64,000 nucleotides of DNA. Source: Streptococcus parasanguinis. GTDB taxonomy: Bacteria; Bacillota; Bacilli; Lactobacillales; Streptococcaceae. The stretch spans positions 1 to 64,000 of the forward strand of contig CAJJKY010000002.1 of the NCBI GenBank assembly GCA_905188195.1. Direction: 5' to 3'. Below are positions 42,800 through 51,709 of the stretch, piece after piece (position 1 is the stretch's first letter; each line of letters opens with the position of its first letter). Below the pieces are notes generated by a model. The model was not told the origin of the DNA, did not search any database, and saw only the letters and a program-made list of their open reading frames with translations. The translations under genes were made by a program, and so were the position numbers.

Positions 42800-43039
42800 A
42801 TGGATGTAAAATCACAAGTAATTGAAATTATTGACGAATTGTTTATGGAAGATGTCTCAGACATGATGGATGAGGATCTCTTTGATGCGGGTGTCCTTGA
42901 TAGTATGGGAACAGTCGAATTGATTGTGGAATTGGAAAATCGCTTTGGCATCCGTGTTCCTGTATCTGAATTTGGACGCGATGATTGGAATACTGCTAAC
43001 AAGATCGTAGAAGGTGTAACGGAGCTTCAGAATGCTTAA
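42800..43039 (+). CDS. dltC: D-alanyl carrier protein
   Basis: A 79-residue acyl-carrier-like protein with the phosphopantetheine attachment Ser in DAGVLDSMGTVEL (~Ser36). It carries D-alanine as thioester between DltA and DltB. It overlaps dltD by 8 bp. Confidence 0.97.
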   Translation: MDVKSQVIEIIDELFMEDVSDMMDEDLFDAGVLDSMGTVELIVELENRFGIRVPVSEFGRDDWNTANKIVEGVTELQNA

Positions 43040-44300
43040 GCGTTTATGGCTGATTTTAGGGCCCGTATTTTGCGCGCTCCTCATGGTAACAGCTTTATTA
43101 TTCTTTTATCCAATCAATCATAAGCACAACTATACCGAAGAGAAAAAAGCTGCGGTTAGTCTGAATGCAGAAGGATTCAAGAGTCGTACAAAGAAACAAG
43201 AAGCACTTTCTGATCCAAAGCATCGCTTTGTCCCTTATTTCGGCTCCAGTGAATGGTTGCGTTTTGATGTGGTGCATCCAGCGGTTTTGGCTGAGAAATA
43301 TGACCGCAATTACAGACCCTACTTTTTAGGAGAACGTGGTGCGGCTTCTTTGAACCAATATTTTGGAATGCAACAGATTTTGCCAGAACTCAAGGACAAT
43401 ACAGCTGTTTATGTAGTTTCTCCGCAATGGTTCACCAAGAAGGGCTATGATTCCTCTGCCTTTCAACAATTCTTTAATAGCGATCAGTTGAATAGCTTTA
43501 TTGCCAATCACCAACAGGATGCTGCATCCCAGTATGCTGCAAAGCGTCTATTACAACAGTATCCAAACGTCGCCTTTCAAAGTGTTGTAACGAAAATTTC
43601 TCAAGGAAAGAAAATTTCCGGATTTGATCAGTCTTTGAACCAGTTTGTTTCCCACCTTGTACAACGCGAAGATGCTTTGTTTAGTAATCTTGCAACGCGT
43701 ACAAATGGGAATTACGATAAGAAGGTCAAAAAACGCCTACAAGATTTACCAGATCAATTCTCATATGAGAAATTGGAAGAAATTGCAACGGCTGAAGCAA
43801 AAGTCAAAACCAATAACAACGACCTTGGAATCAGCAATCATTTTTACAATACTCGTTTAAAAATGAAGTTGAAAAAACTAAAAGGTTTCCAAAAAAACGA
43901 ATCCTATGTTCAATCTCCTGAGTACAATGACTTGCAATTGGTTCTAGACCAGTTTGCTAAATCTCGGACCAATGTTATCTTTGTCATTCCTCCAGTTAAT
44001 GCCAAATGGATGAAATACACAGGCTTGAGCCAAGAAAAGTATGAACAGGCTGTTCAAAAGATTCGTTACCAATTGGAAAGTCAAGGATTCACCAATATTG
44101 CAGACTTTTCTAAAGATGGTGATCAGCCCTACTTTATGGAAGATACGATTCATATGGGATGGAATGGTTGGCTAGCCTTTGATAAAGCGGTCAATCCCTT
44201 TGTCACAAAGGCTGAAAAAGCACCAACTTACCATCTAAATGATCGCTTCTTCAGCAAAGACTGGGCCCAATATAAAGGGACACCAGACGAATTTAAATAA
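43032..44300 (+). CDS. dltD: D-alanyl-lipoteichoic acid biosynthesis protein DltD
   Basis: A 422-residue protein anchored by an N-terminal helix (~7-27), remainder extracytoplasmic. SGNH-like features: FGSSEWLRFD (Ser nucleophile ~72), and the C-terminal D-T-I-H-M-G-W-N-G-W block with catalytic His. Transfers or edits D-alanine on lipoteichoic acid. Start lies in the end of dltC. Last gene of the operon. Confidence 0.97.
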   Translation: MLKRLWLILGPVFCALLMVTALLFFYPINHKHNYTEEKKAAVSLNAEGFKSRTKKQEALSDPKHRFVPYFGSSEWLRFDVVHPAVLAEKYDRNYRPYFLGERGAASLNQYFGMQQILPELKDNTAVYVVSPQWFTKKGYDSSAFQQFFNSDQLNSFIANHQQDAASQYAAKRLLQQYPNVAFQSVVTKISQGKKISGFDQSLNQFVSHLVQREDALFSNLATRTNGNYDKKVKKRLQDLPDQFSYEKLEEIATAEAKVKTNNNDLGISNHFYNTRLKMKLKKLKGFQKNESYVQSPEYNDLQLVLDQFAKSRTNVIFVIPPVNAKWMKYTGLSQEKYEQAVQKIRYQLESQGFTNIADFSKDGDQPYFMEDTIHMGWNGWLAFDKAVNPFVTKAEKAPTYHLNDRFFSKDWAQYKGTPDEFK

Positions 44301-44306
44301 TACTTG

Positions 44307-44342
44307 ATCAAAGGGGGCAGGATCAAATCCTGGCTCCTTGAT
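44307..44342 (+). terminator. Hairpin after the dlt operon
   Basis: ATCAA-GGGG-CAGGA / TCCTG-C-TCCTTGAT, about 14 pairs, 5-base loop, but only a short T stretch follows; strength uncertain. Confidence 0.6.
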
Positions 44343-44384
44343 TTGTGAGGAAAGTGACGAGAAAGTCACAAATAAGCAAGAGAG

Positions 44385-44522
44385 TTATCCACAGGTTGTG
44401 GGAAACTTGCTTGTAAATGGATGAAAACAAGTACTGATGCTGAAGACACTTCCTCTTTTGAGGGGGTAAAAGGTGAAAGTTATCCACATTTTTGTGGATA
44501 AGTGATAAAAAACAGTGGATAA
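44385..44522. other. Cluster of four DnaA boxes
   Basis: TTATCCACA at 44385-44393 (+) and 44480-44488 (+), its complement TGTGGATAA at 44493-44501, and AGTGGATAA (complement of TTATCCACT, one mismatch) at 44514-44522. The middle pair is a perfect inverted repeat with TTTT centre. The interval 44301-44551 has no supported gene. It is not next to dnaA, so more likely a DnaA-binding or titration locus than the origin. Confidence 0.7.
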
Positions 44523-44551
44523 GTCAGCTGGTTTGTGAAAAGGAGAATAGT

Positions 44552-44776
44552 GTGAAAAAAATTTGGTTTTACGCAATCGTTCAGGGAATTGTGATCTTTT
44601 TTATTGTGGGTGGCATGACCTATGTGCTTAGGGGAGATTTCTTTTTCCGCTACCTATCCCCTATTTTTGGACTAGCAGCAGCTGTCTTGCGATTTGGGAC
44701 GGCGACTTTAATGAAGGTGCTAGCACCCACACTCTACGATGATCCCAAAAAGAAAGAAGAGAGCCACGATCACTAA
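44552..44776 (+). CDS. Small membrane protein of unknown function
   Basis: A 74-residue protein with two hydrophobic segments (~5-27 and ~33-55) and a highly charged tail DDPKKKEESHDH. Start GTG 44552 is supported by AAAAGGAG 7 bases upstream; the frame extends upstream through the DnaA boxes without an RBS. Not recognised. It stands alone between dltD and aspS, directly downstream of the DnaA-box cluster. Confidence 0.7.
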   Translation: MKKIWFYAIVQGIVIFFIVGGMTYVLRGDFFFRYLSPIFGLAAAVLRFGTATLMKVLAPTLYDDPKKKEESHDH

Positions 44777-44829
44777 AGAAGTTGGTGACTGAAAAAGTTG
44801 AGCTAAAGGCCACTTTCTGCTGGTCTTTA

Positions 44830-44838
44830 TGGTAAAAT
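44830..44838 (+). promoter_or_regulatory. aspS promoter (extended -10)
   Basis: TGG-TAAAAT, ~35 bp before the start codon; -35 weak. Confidence 0.5.
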
Positions 44839-44873
44839 AGAAGGAAGAATATTAGTTTGGAGATTAATTAGAA

Positions 44874-46628
44874 ATGAAACGTTCAATGTATGCTGGACGT
44901 GTTCGTGAAGAACACATTGGAACTCGTATTACCTTGAAAGGATGGGTTAGCCGTCGTCGTGATTTGGGTGGTTTGATCTTTATCGATCTACGCGACCGCG
45001 AAGGAATCATGCAATTGGTGATCAATCCAGAAACAGTTAGTGCAGAAGTGATGGCCACAGCTGAAAGCATCCGTAGTGAATATGTTGTAGAAGTGACAGG
45101 TCTTGTGGAAGCTCGTGAACAAGCTAATCCGAACTTGCCTACAGGAGCAGTAGAACTCAAGGTAGAAGCTATTACGGTTCTTAATACTGCCAAAACAACA
45201 CCATTTGAAATCAAGGATGGGATTGAGGCCAATGATGATACCCGTCTTCGTTACCGCTACTTAGACCTTCGTCGTCCTGAGATGTTGGAAAACCTCAAAC
45301 TCCGTGCAAAAGTAACCCATTCAATCCGCAATTACTTAGATGAATTAGAATTTATTGATGTGGAAACACCCTTTCTTTCTAAGTCAACTCCAGAAGGAGC
45401 ACGTGACTACTTGGTTCCTTCCCGTGTCAACAAGGGTCATTTCTATGCCCTTCCACAAAGTCCTCAGATTACAAAACAATTGTTGATGAATGCTGGATTT
45501 GATCGTTATTATCAAATCGTGAAGTGCTTCCGTGATGAGGATTTACGTGGAGACCGTCAACCTGAGTTTACACAGGTCGACTTGGAAACCTCTTTCTTGA
45601 GTGATCAAGAAATCCAAGATATCACAGAAGGCTTGATTGCCCGTGTTATGAAAGAAACCAAGGGGATTGAAGTAACACTCCCATTCCCACGGATGAATTA
45701 TGATGATGCCATGGCCTTGTATGGTTCAGATAAACCAGATACACGTTTTGAAATGTTGCTTCAAGACTTGACAGATCTTGTCAAGGGTGTAGACTTTAAA
45801 GTCTTTTCAGAAGCTCCAGCAGTTAAGGCGATCGTTGTCAAAGGTGCAGCGGATCATTACTCTCGTAAAGACATCGATAAATTGACAGAAGTTGCGAAGC
45901 AATACGGTGCAAAAGGTCTTGCTTGGGTGAAATATGCTGAGGGTGCTTTGAATGGTCCTGTTGCGAAGTTCTTGACAGACTTGACAAGTGACTTGACAGT
46001 TGCTTTACAGTTAGAAGACAAAGATCTAGTTCTCTTTGTAGCAGATACTCTTGAAGTAGCCAATGCAACGCTTGGTGCTTTGCGTGTTCGTCTTGCGAAA
46101 GAGCTTGACTTGATTGACAATAATCAATACAACTTCCTTTGGGTAGTGGATTGGCCAATGTTTGAATGGTCTGAAGAAGAAGGCCGTTATATGTCTGCTC
46201 ACCATCCATTTACACTCCCACAAGCTGAAACAGAACATGAATTGGAAGGTGATCTTTCAAAAGTTCGAGCAATTGCCTATGATATCGTCTTAAATGGCTA
46301 TGAATTAGGTGGAGGAAGCCTACGGATTAATCATAAAGACTTACAAGAACGGATGTTTAAGGCACTTGGATTTACAAAAGAAGCTGCCAATGAACAATTT
46401 GGTTTCTTGTTGGAAGCAATGGATTATGGTTTCCCACCACATGGAGGATTGGCGATTGGGTTGGACCGCTTCGTGATGCTTCTTGCAGGGGAAGATAATA
46501 TTCGGGAAGTCATTGCCTTTCCGAAGAATAACAAGGCGACAGATCCAATGACACAAGCTCCTTCTGTCGTTTCTGAAAAGCAGTTGGATGAGTTAAATCT
46601 TCAAGTAGAAGTAGCAGAGCAAGAATAG
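44874..46628 (+). CDS. aspS: Aspartyl-tRNA synthetase
   Basis: Class II synthetase, 584 residues. N-terminal OB-fold anticodon domain (~1-105, RITLKGWVSRRRDLGG), motif 2 QIVKCFRDEDLRGDRQPEFTQ in part (~215-235), the bacterial GAD insertion (~290-420), motif 3 GLAIGLDRFVML (~530). Whether discriminating or not cannot be told here; no gatCAB in the window. The upstream gene is unrelated. Confidence 0.97.
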   Translation: MKRSMYAGRVREEHIGTRITLKGWVSRRRDLGGLIFIDLRDREGIMQLVINPETVSAEVMATAESIRSEYVVEVTGLVEAREQANPNLPTGAVELKVEAITVLNTAKTTPFEIKDGIEANDDTRLRYRYLDLRRPEMLENLKLRAKVTHSIRNYLDELEFIDVETPFLSKSTPEGARDYLVPSRVNKGHFYALPQSPQITKQLLMNAGFDRYYQIVKCFRDEDLRGDRQPEFTQVDLETSFLSDQEIQDITEGLIARVMKETKGIEVTLPFPRMNYDDAMALYGSDKPDTRFEMLLQDLTDLVKGVDFKVFSEAPAVKAIVVKGAADHYSRKDIDKLTEVAKQYGAKGLAWVKYAEGALNGPVAKFLTDLTSDLTVALQLEDKDLVLFVADTLEVANATLGALRVRLAKELDLIDNNQYNFLWVVDWPMFEWSEEEGRYMSAHHPFTLPQAETEHELEGDLSKVRAIAYDIVLNGYELGGGSLRINHKDLQERMFKALGFTKEAANEQFGFLLEAMDYGFPPHGGLAIGLDRFVMLLAGEDNIREVIAFPKNNKATDPMTQAPSVVSEKQLDELNLQVEVAEQE

Positions 46629-46637
46629 GACAAGAGA

Positions 46638-46686
46638 GAAAAGGGAAAGTCTAGGAATCAGTTGCTCTAAGATTTTCCTTTTCTTC
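46638..46686 (+). terminator. Imperfect hairpin between aspS and yitT gene
   Basis: AAAAGGGAAA... / ...TTTTCCTTTT arms with an internal imperfect stem and a pyrimidine-rich tail; likely partial terminator. Confidence 0.45.
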
Positions 46687-46703
46687 TAATCGATGGATTG
46701 AAA

Positions 46704-47645
46704 ATGAAAAAAATTCGCTTTCATAAGCTATTTCGCTATCATGTGCGGCGACTAGCTTATAACATTAAATTATTGCGCGTGCTGAAGAGCATCTCCCGTG
46801 AGAAATACGATGAAAAAGTGTCAGCTTCCTTGCTGTATGGTTTTCTATCAGCAATTGCTGTTAACTTCTTCTTTCAACCAGGACATGTATACTCCAGCGG
46901 TGCAACAGGTCTAGCTCAGATTTTATCTGTTCTGAGTCATCGCTTTATTGGCTTTACGATTCCCGTTTCCTTAACCTTTTATGCCATCAATATCCCTTTG
47001 ATGATTGTGGCTTGGTATCAAATTGGCCATAAATTTACCATCTTTACCTTTATTACGGTTTCGATGAGTTCCCTCTTTATTCAGTTCGTGCCAGTGATTA
47101 CGTTGACCAACGATCCGATCATGAATGCCCTATTTGGTGGGGTTGTCATGGGAACAGGGATTGGTTTTGCTCTTCGGAACAACATTTCCAGTGGAGGAAC
47201 CGATATTGTCAGTTTGACGATTCGAAAACGGACAGGAAAGAATGTCGGCAGCATCTCCTTTTTGGTCAATGGGACCATTATGTTGATCGCTGGTCTGACT
47301 TTTGGTTGGAAGTATGCTCTTTACTCTATGATTACCATCTTCGTATCGAGTCGAGTAACGGATGCTGTCTTTACCAAGCAAAAACGGATGCAAGCAATGA
47401 TCGTAACGAGCCAGCCAGATGCCATTATTGAAAAGATCCATAAAAAATTGCATCGTGGAGCAACCATTATCCACAATGCAGAAGGAACCTATAACCATCA
47501 GGAAAAAGCGGTTCTGCTGACAGTTATTACGCGTGCAGAGTTTAATGAATTCAAATATATTATGAAAAAAGCTGATCCTCAGGCTTTTATCACCATTTCA
47601 GAAAACGTTCATATCATCGGACGCTTTGTAGAAACAGAAGAATAA
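46704..47645 (+). CDS. YitT family membrane protein
   Basis: A 313-residue protein with about six helices in residues ~35-215 (YitT/DUF161) and a C-terminal cytosolic DUF2179 domain (~220-305, MQAMIVTSQPDAIIEKI...RGATIIHNAEGTYNHQEKAVLLTV). The conserved FFQPGHVYSSGATGLAQIL and NNISSGGTDIVSLTIRKRTGKN blocks are typical of the family, whose transport function is unknown. Start ATG 46704 with GGA 6 bases upstream; TTG 46698 is an alternative. A perfect DnaA box sequence lies within it at 47467-47475. Confidence 0.88.
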   Translation: MKKIRFHKLFRYHVRRLAYNIKLLRVLKSISREKYDEKVSASLLYGFLSAIAVNFFFQPGHVYSSGATGLAQILSVLSHRFIGFTIPVSLTFYAINIPLMIVAWYQIGHKFTIFTFITVSMSSLFIQFVPVITLTNDPIMNALFGGVVMGTGIGFALRNNISSGGTDIVSLTIRKRTGKNVGSISFLVNGTIMLIAGLTFGWKYALYSMITIFVSSRVTDAVFTKQKRMQAMIVTSQPDAIIEKIHKKLHRGATIIHNAEGTYNHQEKAVLLTVITRAEFNEFKYIMKKADPQAFITISENVHIIGRFVETEE

Positions 47646-47681
47646 AAATAAAGGCCACCACATTGTGGTGACCTTTATTTT
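47645..47681. terminator. Bidirectional terminator between yitT gene and pulA
   Basis: AAAATAAAGG-C-CACCACA / TGTGGTG-A-CCTTTATTTT with A and T tracts on both sides. The pulA stop codon (47675-47677) lies in the right arm. Confidence 0.88.
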
Positions 47682-49750
47682 GTTGATTCAGTTCCATGGA
47701 GAAGGAGCCAACTATGGGCAGGAATAGAAAGTTCCTTTCCTTTAGGAATAGGGGTTTTTAGGTTGGCATGAGGATAGGCAAATAACAGCTGACTATCACT
47801 CAGATGTTGATAGGTCTGTTCTTGATCACCGATATTGACAAGAATCGTTATTTTTTCACGATCTTTCTCAATCGTGTAGATTAAATGATGATCAGACAAC
47901 CATTTGACATCACAGTAGTCGCGAATCTCTTGCCCTTTTTTCAAACGAAGGAGTGGCTGTGATTTCCGATAAGCAATCAATTCTTCAAGAAAAGCAAGTT
48001 CTTCTTGGCATTTTGGAAGGGATGTCCAGTCCAATTGGTTGAGACTATCTGGCAAGTTATAGGTGTTGTCTTCGAGCCCTTTTGTGCGATAAAATTCTTG
48101 ACCAGCATGGATAAACGGCACTCCTTGAGCTAGTAACACTAAATGAAGAGCTAATCGTGAGAGAGATTTTCGATCTTCTAGACGAATCTCTTCCTTTTCA
48201 AGTTGGAAATAATCAAAAACAGTTGCATTGTCGTGGCATTCGACGTACTGAATGGCTTGTTGAGGTTGGGTGAAATGAGCAGGCCCTAGCTTCCCGACAT
48301 TCGCCGTTAGAATATTCGCAAAATCATTTGCGGGATGTTGACTCTCACGACGGTGACCGGCTACAAGTGTTCTCTTGATCGTATCCCGGAAGTTATCACT
48401 GAAAAAGCCAAAGGCTGGTAATCGTTTCGCGTTATACTGGTGAGCGAGCTGATCTTCAGAGAGGCCGGTATCCATCTTCCACCCTTCCCCATAGAGATAG
48501 ATGTTAGGATAGATTTCACGGAGTTCTTCTGCAATCTCTGTCATGGTTTGAATGTCTAGGATTCCCATCAAGTCAAAGCGGAAACCATCAAAGCCGTAGA
48601 GGGAAACCCATTGTTTGAGGGATTGCTTGATATAGTGTCTCACCATGGAACGCTCACTTGCCACGTCATTTCCACAGAAGGTTCCATTGGTCCGCTCTCC
48701 CTCTGCATTATAACGGTAGAAATAACCAGGAACGATCTGTTCAAAAGCATACTCATCTGCCTGGTAGACGTGATTGTAGACTACATCCATGATGACACTC
48801 AGATTAGCCTGGTGATAGGTGTCAATGGTGTCTTGGAGCTCTAGGATTCGCGCATAAGGATCGTTAGGGTCACTCGCATAGCTTCCTTCTGGAACATTGT
48901 ATTGGACAGGATCATAACCCCAGTTGTAGGCTTTCCATTGATCCTCTTCGTCTACACTACCGAAATCGTAGACAGGAAGTAACTGTACATGGGTAATGCC
49001 CAGTTTTTGAAGGTAATCAAATCCAAGGATTTGACCATTGAGTTGAGGCGATTCTGTCAACCCTTTAAACTTACCAGGGTGTTTAAAGCCGGCCTCTTTT
49101 TGGACAGAGAAGTCCCGAACGCTCATCTCATAGATGAGCGCTTCTGTCGGGTCGAGTTGACGAGCAGCACGTGTGATAGGACGTGTGATCTTCTTGCGGT
49201 CGACGACGAGGCTATCTCCAGAGTTTGCTAAAGAGGATAGAGCATAGGGATCGTGGATCCGACGTTCTAGGCCATTGACACGGAACTCATAGTGGTAGGC
49301 AGCTCCTTCCCAATCCCCTTTGAGTACGAGTTCCCAGACCCCATTTTCTGTACGATGCATTGGATAGACCTGATCTTCGATATGGAGGGTCACATCTTGC
49401 GAAATGGGTGCCCAGAATTTAAATTGCGTCTGACGTAGTGTGTAGAAACTTCCTAGATCCTCTCCAGTATAGGTGAAGGTTTGATCAAAAATGGGTTTTC
49501 GAACAATTTGACGATAGTGGAGAATAGAAGAATTTCCAGCAGCATCGTAGATGGTGTACTCTTCTCCGAGTTCAAGTGGAATAGGGCTTAAGAAATAGTC
49601 TCCTGTGTCAGTCGCTGCACTTGACGTTTTGACAGGGATTAAGGCAAGATGACCTTGGTTCGTTTTCAAATAAAAAGGAAGGATATGCTCCTCTCCCTTT
49701 TGGATACGAATGAGGTCTTGGTCATCTAAATAAGCAGTAAATGTAGACAT
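47675..49750 (-). CDS. pulA: Type I pullulanase
   Basis: Debranching enzyme cleaving alpha-1,6 links in maltodextrin, glycogen or pullulan. It has 691 residues without signal peptide or LPXTG, hence intracellular, unlike the surface pullulanase of pneumococci. N-terminal carbohydrate-module region, then GH13: YNWGYDPVQYNVPEGSY (pullulanase signature, ~278-294), VVYNHVY, DGFRFDLMG (nucleophile Asp), YGEGW (acid Glu), ECHDNATVFD. It begins 8 bp after malR on the same strand, so it is probably co-transcribed with malA-malR. Confidence 0.95.
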   Translation of the reverse strand: MSTFTAYLDDQDLIRIQKGEEHILPFYLKTNQGHLALIPVKTSSAATDTGDYFLSPIPLELGEEYTIYDAAGNSSILHYRQIVRKPIFDQTFTYTGEDLGSFYTLRQTQFKFWAPISQDVTLHIEDQVYPMHRTENGVWELVLKGDWEGAAYHYEFRVNGLERRIHDPYALSSLANSGDSLVVDRKKITRPITRAARQLDPTEALIYEMSVRDFSVQKEAGFKHPGKFKGLTESPQLNGQILGFDYLQKLGITHVQLLPVYDFGSVDEEDQWKAYNWGYDPVQYNVPEGSYASDPNDPYARILELQDTIDTYHQANLSVIMDVVYNHVYQADEYAFEQIVPGYFYRYNAEGERTNGTFCGNDVASERSMVRHYIKQSLKQWVSLYGFDGFRFDLMGILDIQTMTEIAEELREIYPNIYLYGEGWKMDTGLSEDQLAHQYNAKRLPAFGFFSDNFRDTIKRTLVAGHRRESQHPANDFANILTANVGKLGPAHFTQPQQAIQYVECHDNATVFDYFQLEKEEIRLEDRKSLSRLALHLVLLAQGVPFIHAGQEFYRTKGLEDNTYNLPDSLNQLDWTSLPKCQEELAFLEELIAYRKSQPLLRLKKGQEIRDYCDVKWLSDHHLIYTIEKDREKITILVNIGDQEQTYQHLSDSQLLFAYPHANLKTPIPKGKELSIPAHSWLLLHGTESTK

Positions 49751-49758
49751 AAAGACTC

Positions 49759-50742
49759 CTAGAGTTTCGTAATGGTATGGTCAATCAATTGACGGTAGCA
49801 AACGGTTTTTCCTTCTTTGTGATCCTTGATAATTTGTAGAATTGTCCGAACAGACTCACGTCCGAGTTCCACTGCATTGATGTCAATATAGGCTTCAATA
49901 TCGAGTCGTGGCTTAATCGAATCAAAGGAAATAATCGGGATTGTCAGCTGGTGTTCTAATAGGTATTGGCGCACCCCTTCAGCAACGAGAATATCGGTTG
50001 TCATGATGGCATCTAACTCTGCTAGGGGAAGGCTTTCCATCATTTGATAAGAATTGTCTTCCAACATAAAACCAAATGAGAAATGAACCAGTTTTTCATC
50101 GAGAGGAATCCCTGCTTTTTGGAGGGCTTCTTTATAACCTTCGTAGCGGTCTTGAGATACGAACAGTTCTTTGTTTCCCCCGATAAAAGCAATTTTTCGG
50201 TAGTTTTGTTGAATGAAATAATCCGTCGCATCAAATGCAGCCTTGATATTATCATTATCCACTAGCGATACAAAAGGTGAAGCTGCCTTTCCGAGAATGA
50301 GGAAGGGGAACTTGTCTTTGATCGCAAATTCAACGAGGGGATCATTCGGGTTGGAATAAAGGAAAATCAAACCATCTACACGATTTCCGTAGATGAGTTG
50401 TTTGAGGTTGTCGAGCCGCCGTTCTTCATTTTGCCCCGTACAGATTTGGATGGCATAATCATTGTCTGACGCGATCTGGGTAATCCCTCTTAAAACAGTT
50501 GGGAAGAAAGGATTCTGGTAGAAGACGTCACTGTCGATTGGTAGGACCAAAGCAATGACTTGACTAGATTGGCTGACAAGGCTGCGAGCATTAAGATTGG
50601 GATGGTAGTCCAATTCGACCATGGCCTCACGGACACGTTTTTTTGTTTCATCACTAATCGTGGATTTGTTTTGGATGACGCGCGTGACAGTTGAAGGCGC
50701 GACGCCAGCGAGTTTCGCCACATCTTTGATGGTAACACGCAT
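49759..50742 (-). CDS. malR: Maltose operon transcriptional repressor MalR (LacI family)
   Basis: A 327-residue LacI-type regulator: HTH VTIKDVAKLAGVAPSTVTRVIQ (in part, ~3-24), hinge NLNARSLV, and a periplasmic-binding-like effector domain. By synteny with the pneumococcal mal locus it represses malXCD and malQP and is released by maltose or maltodextrin. Matching operators GCAAACGTTTTCGC lie at 55330 (inverted) and 55534. It follows malA by 11 bp. Confidence 0.93.
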   Translation of the reverse strand: MRVTIKDVAKLAGVAPSTVTRVIQNKSTISDETKKRVREAMVELDYHPNLNARSLVSQSSQVIALVLPIDSDVFYQNPFFPTVLRGITQIASDNDYAIQICTGQNEERRLDNLKQLIYGNRVDGLIFLYSNPNDPLVEFAIKDKFPFLILGKAASPFVSLVDNDNIKAAFDATDYFIQQNYRKIAFIGGNKELFVSQDRYEGYKEALQKAGIPLDEKLVHFSFGFMLEDNSYQMMESLPLAELDAIMTTDILVAEGVRQYLLEHQLTIPIISFDSIKPRLDIEAYIDINAVELGRESVRTILQIIKDHKEGKTVCYRQLIDHTITKL

Positions 50743-50753
50743 GAGAAAACCTC

Positions 50754-51566
50754 CTAGCGGTGATAGTCTGGATCACGGAAGTGGGTCTTATAAAATACCA
50801 TAGCAAGATAGAGTACAAATAAGACATTTTGGATCATGATCGTCGTAGTAAATACTTGATGGAATAGTAAACTGATGAAGACACTCAGTAAAATAGGGAG
50901 TCCCAAGCAATTCAGAATACAATTGAAACATTCCTTGAAAGTTTGTAGTGAAAAGAGTCGAGATTTTCGTGTCAAGTAGAGGAAGAAAGAGGCCCCTAGG
51001 ATGAGAATCAAATAATTGACTGTCGACAAGAAGCCAGAGAAAATCACGAGAAAGAGACTGACAGGGAGTCGATTGTCGCGGAACCAATCGCTAGAGATAG
51101 CTTGAGTGAAGCTTTTTTTATCCCGAAGGCTCTCTTGATTAATAGCCTGGTATGAGACTGTAGCGAGTTCTTTATTCTCTTTTGAGATAATCAATTGTTT
51201 GCGATCAAAATGGAGTGTTAACTCCTTGCCTTCACTAGCCTTTGCCTCTTGGCCTAAGATAACCTGTCCTTTTGAAGTCTTGTGTACAGGGTTGGTTCCT
51301 GTATAGGTGAGCTCTTGGTCTTTGATCACGACGTGTTCTTGGATATCTTTCATGACGTCATTTGATAAAGGATCAAACACATCGCTGACAAAGGTTGTTA
51401 AGGGATAGGTTTTGAGTTGTGCATTTTGAAGAGCTACTGGTAATAGTGTGACAGAAATCAGAAAGAAAGAAGTAAAAATCATTTGAAACCAACTCAGCTT
51501 TTTGCGGTTTGCAAAAGAAGAGCGGAAATTGAAGATACTTGCGAAATAATTAAAAGGATAGGGCAT
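50754..51566 (-). CDS. malA: Maltodextrin utilization protein MalA (DUF1189)
   Basis: A 270-residue membrane protein: one N-terminal helix (~26-48), an extracytoplasmic segment (~50-165) and about four C-terminal helices. DUF1189 family; in the pneumococcal mal cluster the gene in this position is malA, reported to influence maltodextrin uptake, mechanism unknown. It starts at ATG 51566 with AAAGG upstream and lies 143 bp after malD, separated by two hairpins that may lower expression of malA-malR-pulA relative to malXCD. Confidence 0.88.
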   Translation of the reverse strand: MPYPFNYFASIFNFRSSFANRKKLSWFQMIFTSFFLISVTLLPVALQNAQLKTYPLTTFVSDVFDPLSNDVMKDIQEHVVIKDQELTYTGTNPVHKTSKGQVILGQEAKASEGKELTLHFDRKQLIISKENKELATVSYQAINQESLRDKKSFTQAISSDWFRDNRLPVSLFLVIFSGFLSTVNYLILILGASFFLYLTRKSRLFSLQTFKECFNCILNCLGLPILLSVFISLLFHQVFTTTIMIQNVLFVLYLAMVFYKTHFRDPDYHR

Positions 51567-51602
51567 GAGATGACCTTTCTAAACATAAGAGAATCAGAGA
51601 TG

Positions 51603-51671
51603 CAAAGAGGAGTCTCTTTGATTGATTTTATTCTTAACGAAGGGTAGTAAAGCATTCACCATACTACCCTT
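51603..51671 (-). terminator. Two hairpins between malD and malA
   Basis: CAAAGAG / CTCTTTG with GAGT loop (51603-51620) and AAGGGTAGTA / TACTACCCTT (51640-51671). Neither is followed by a good T run on the minus strand; probably attenuation or mRNA 3'-end protection. Confidence 0.55.
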
Positions 51672-51709
51672 AACTTAAAAATAAAATGTGTTTGAAATAA
51701 GGTTCTATT

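Noticed and set aside
44385..44522. This cluster being oriC itself
   Set aside because: No dnaA/dnaN nearby and no AT-rich unwinding element adjacent; streptococcal oriC flanks dnaA.
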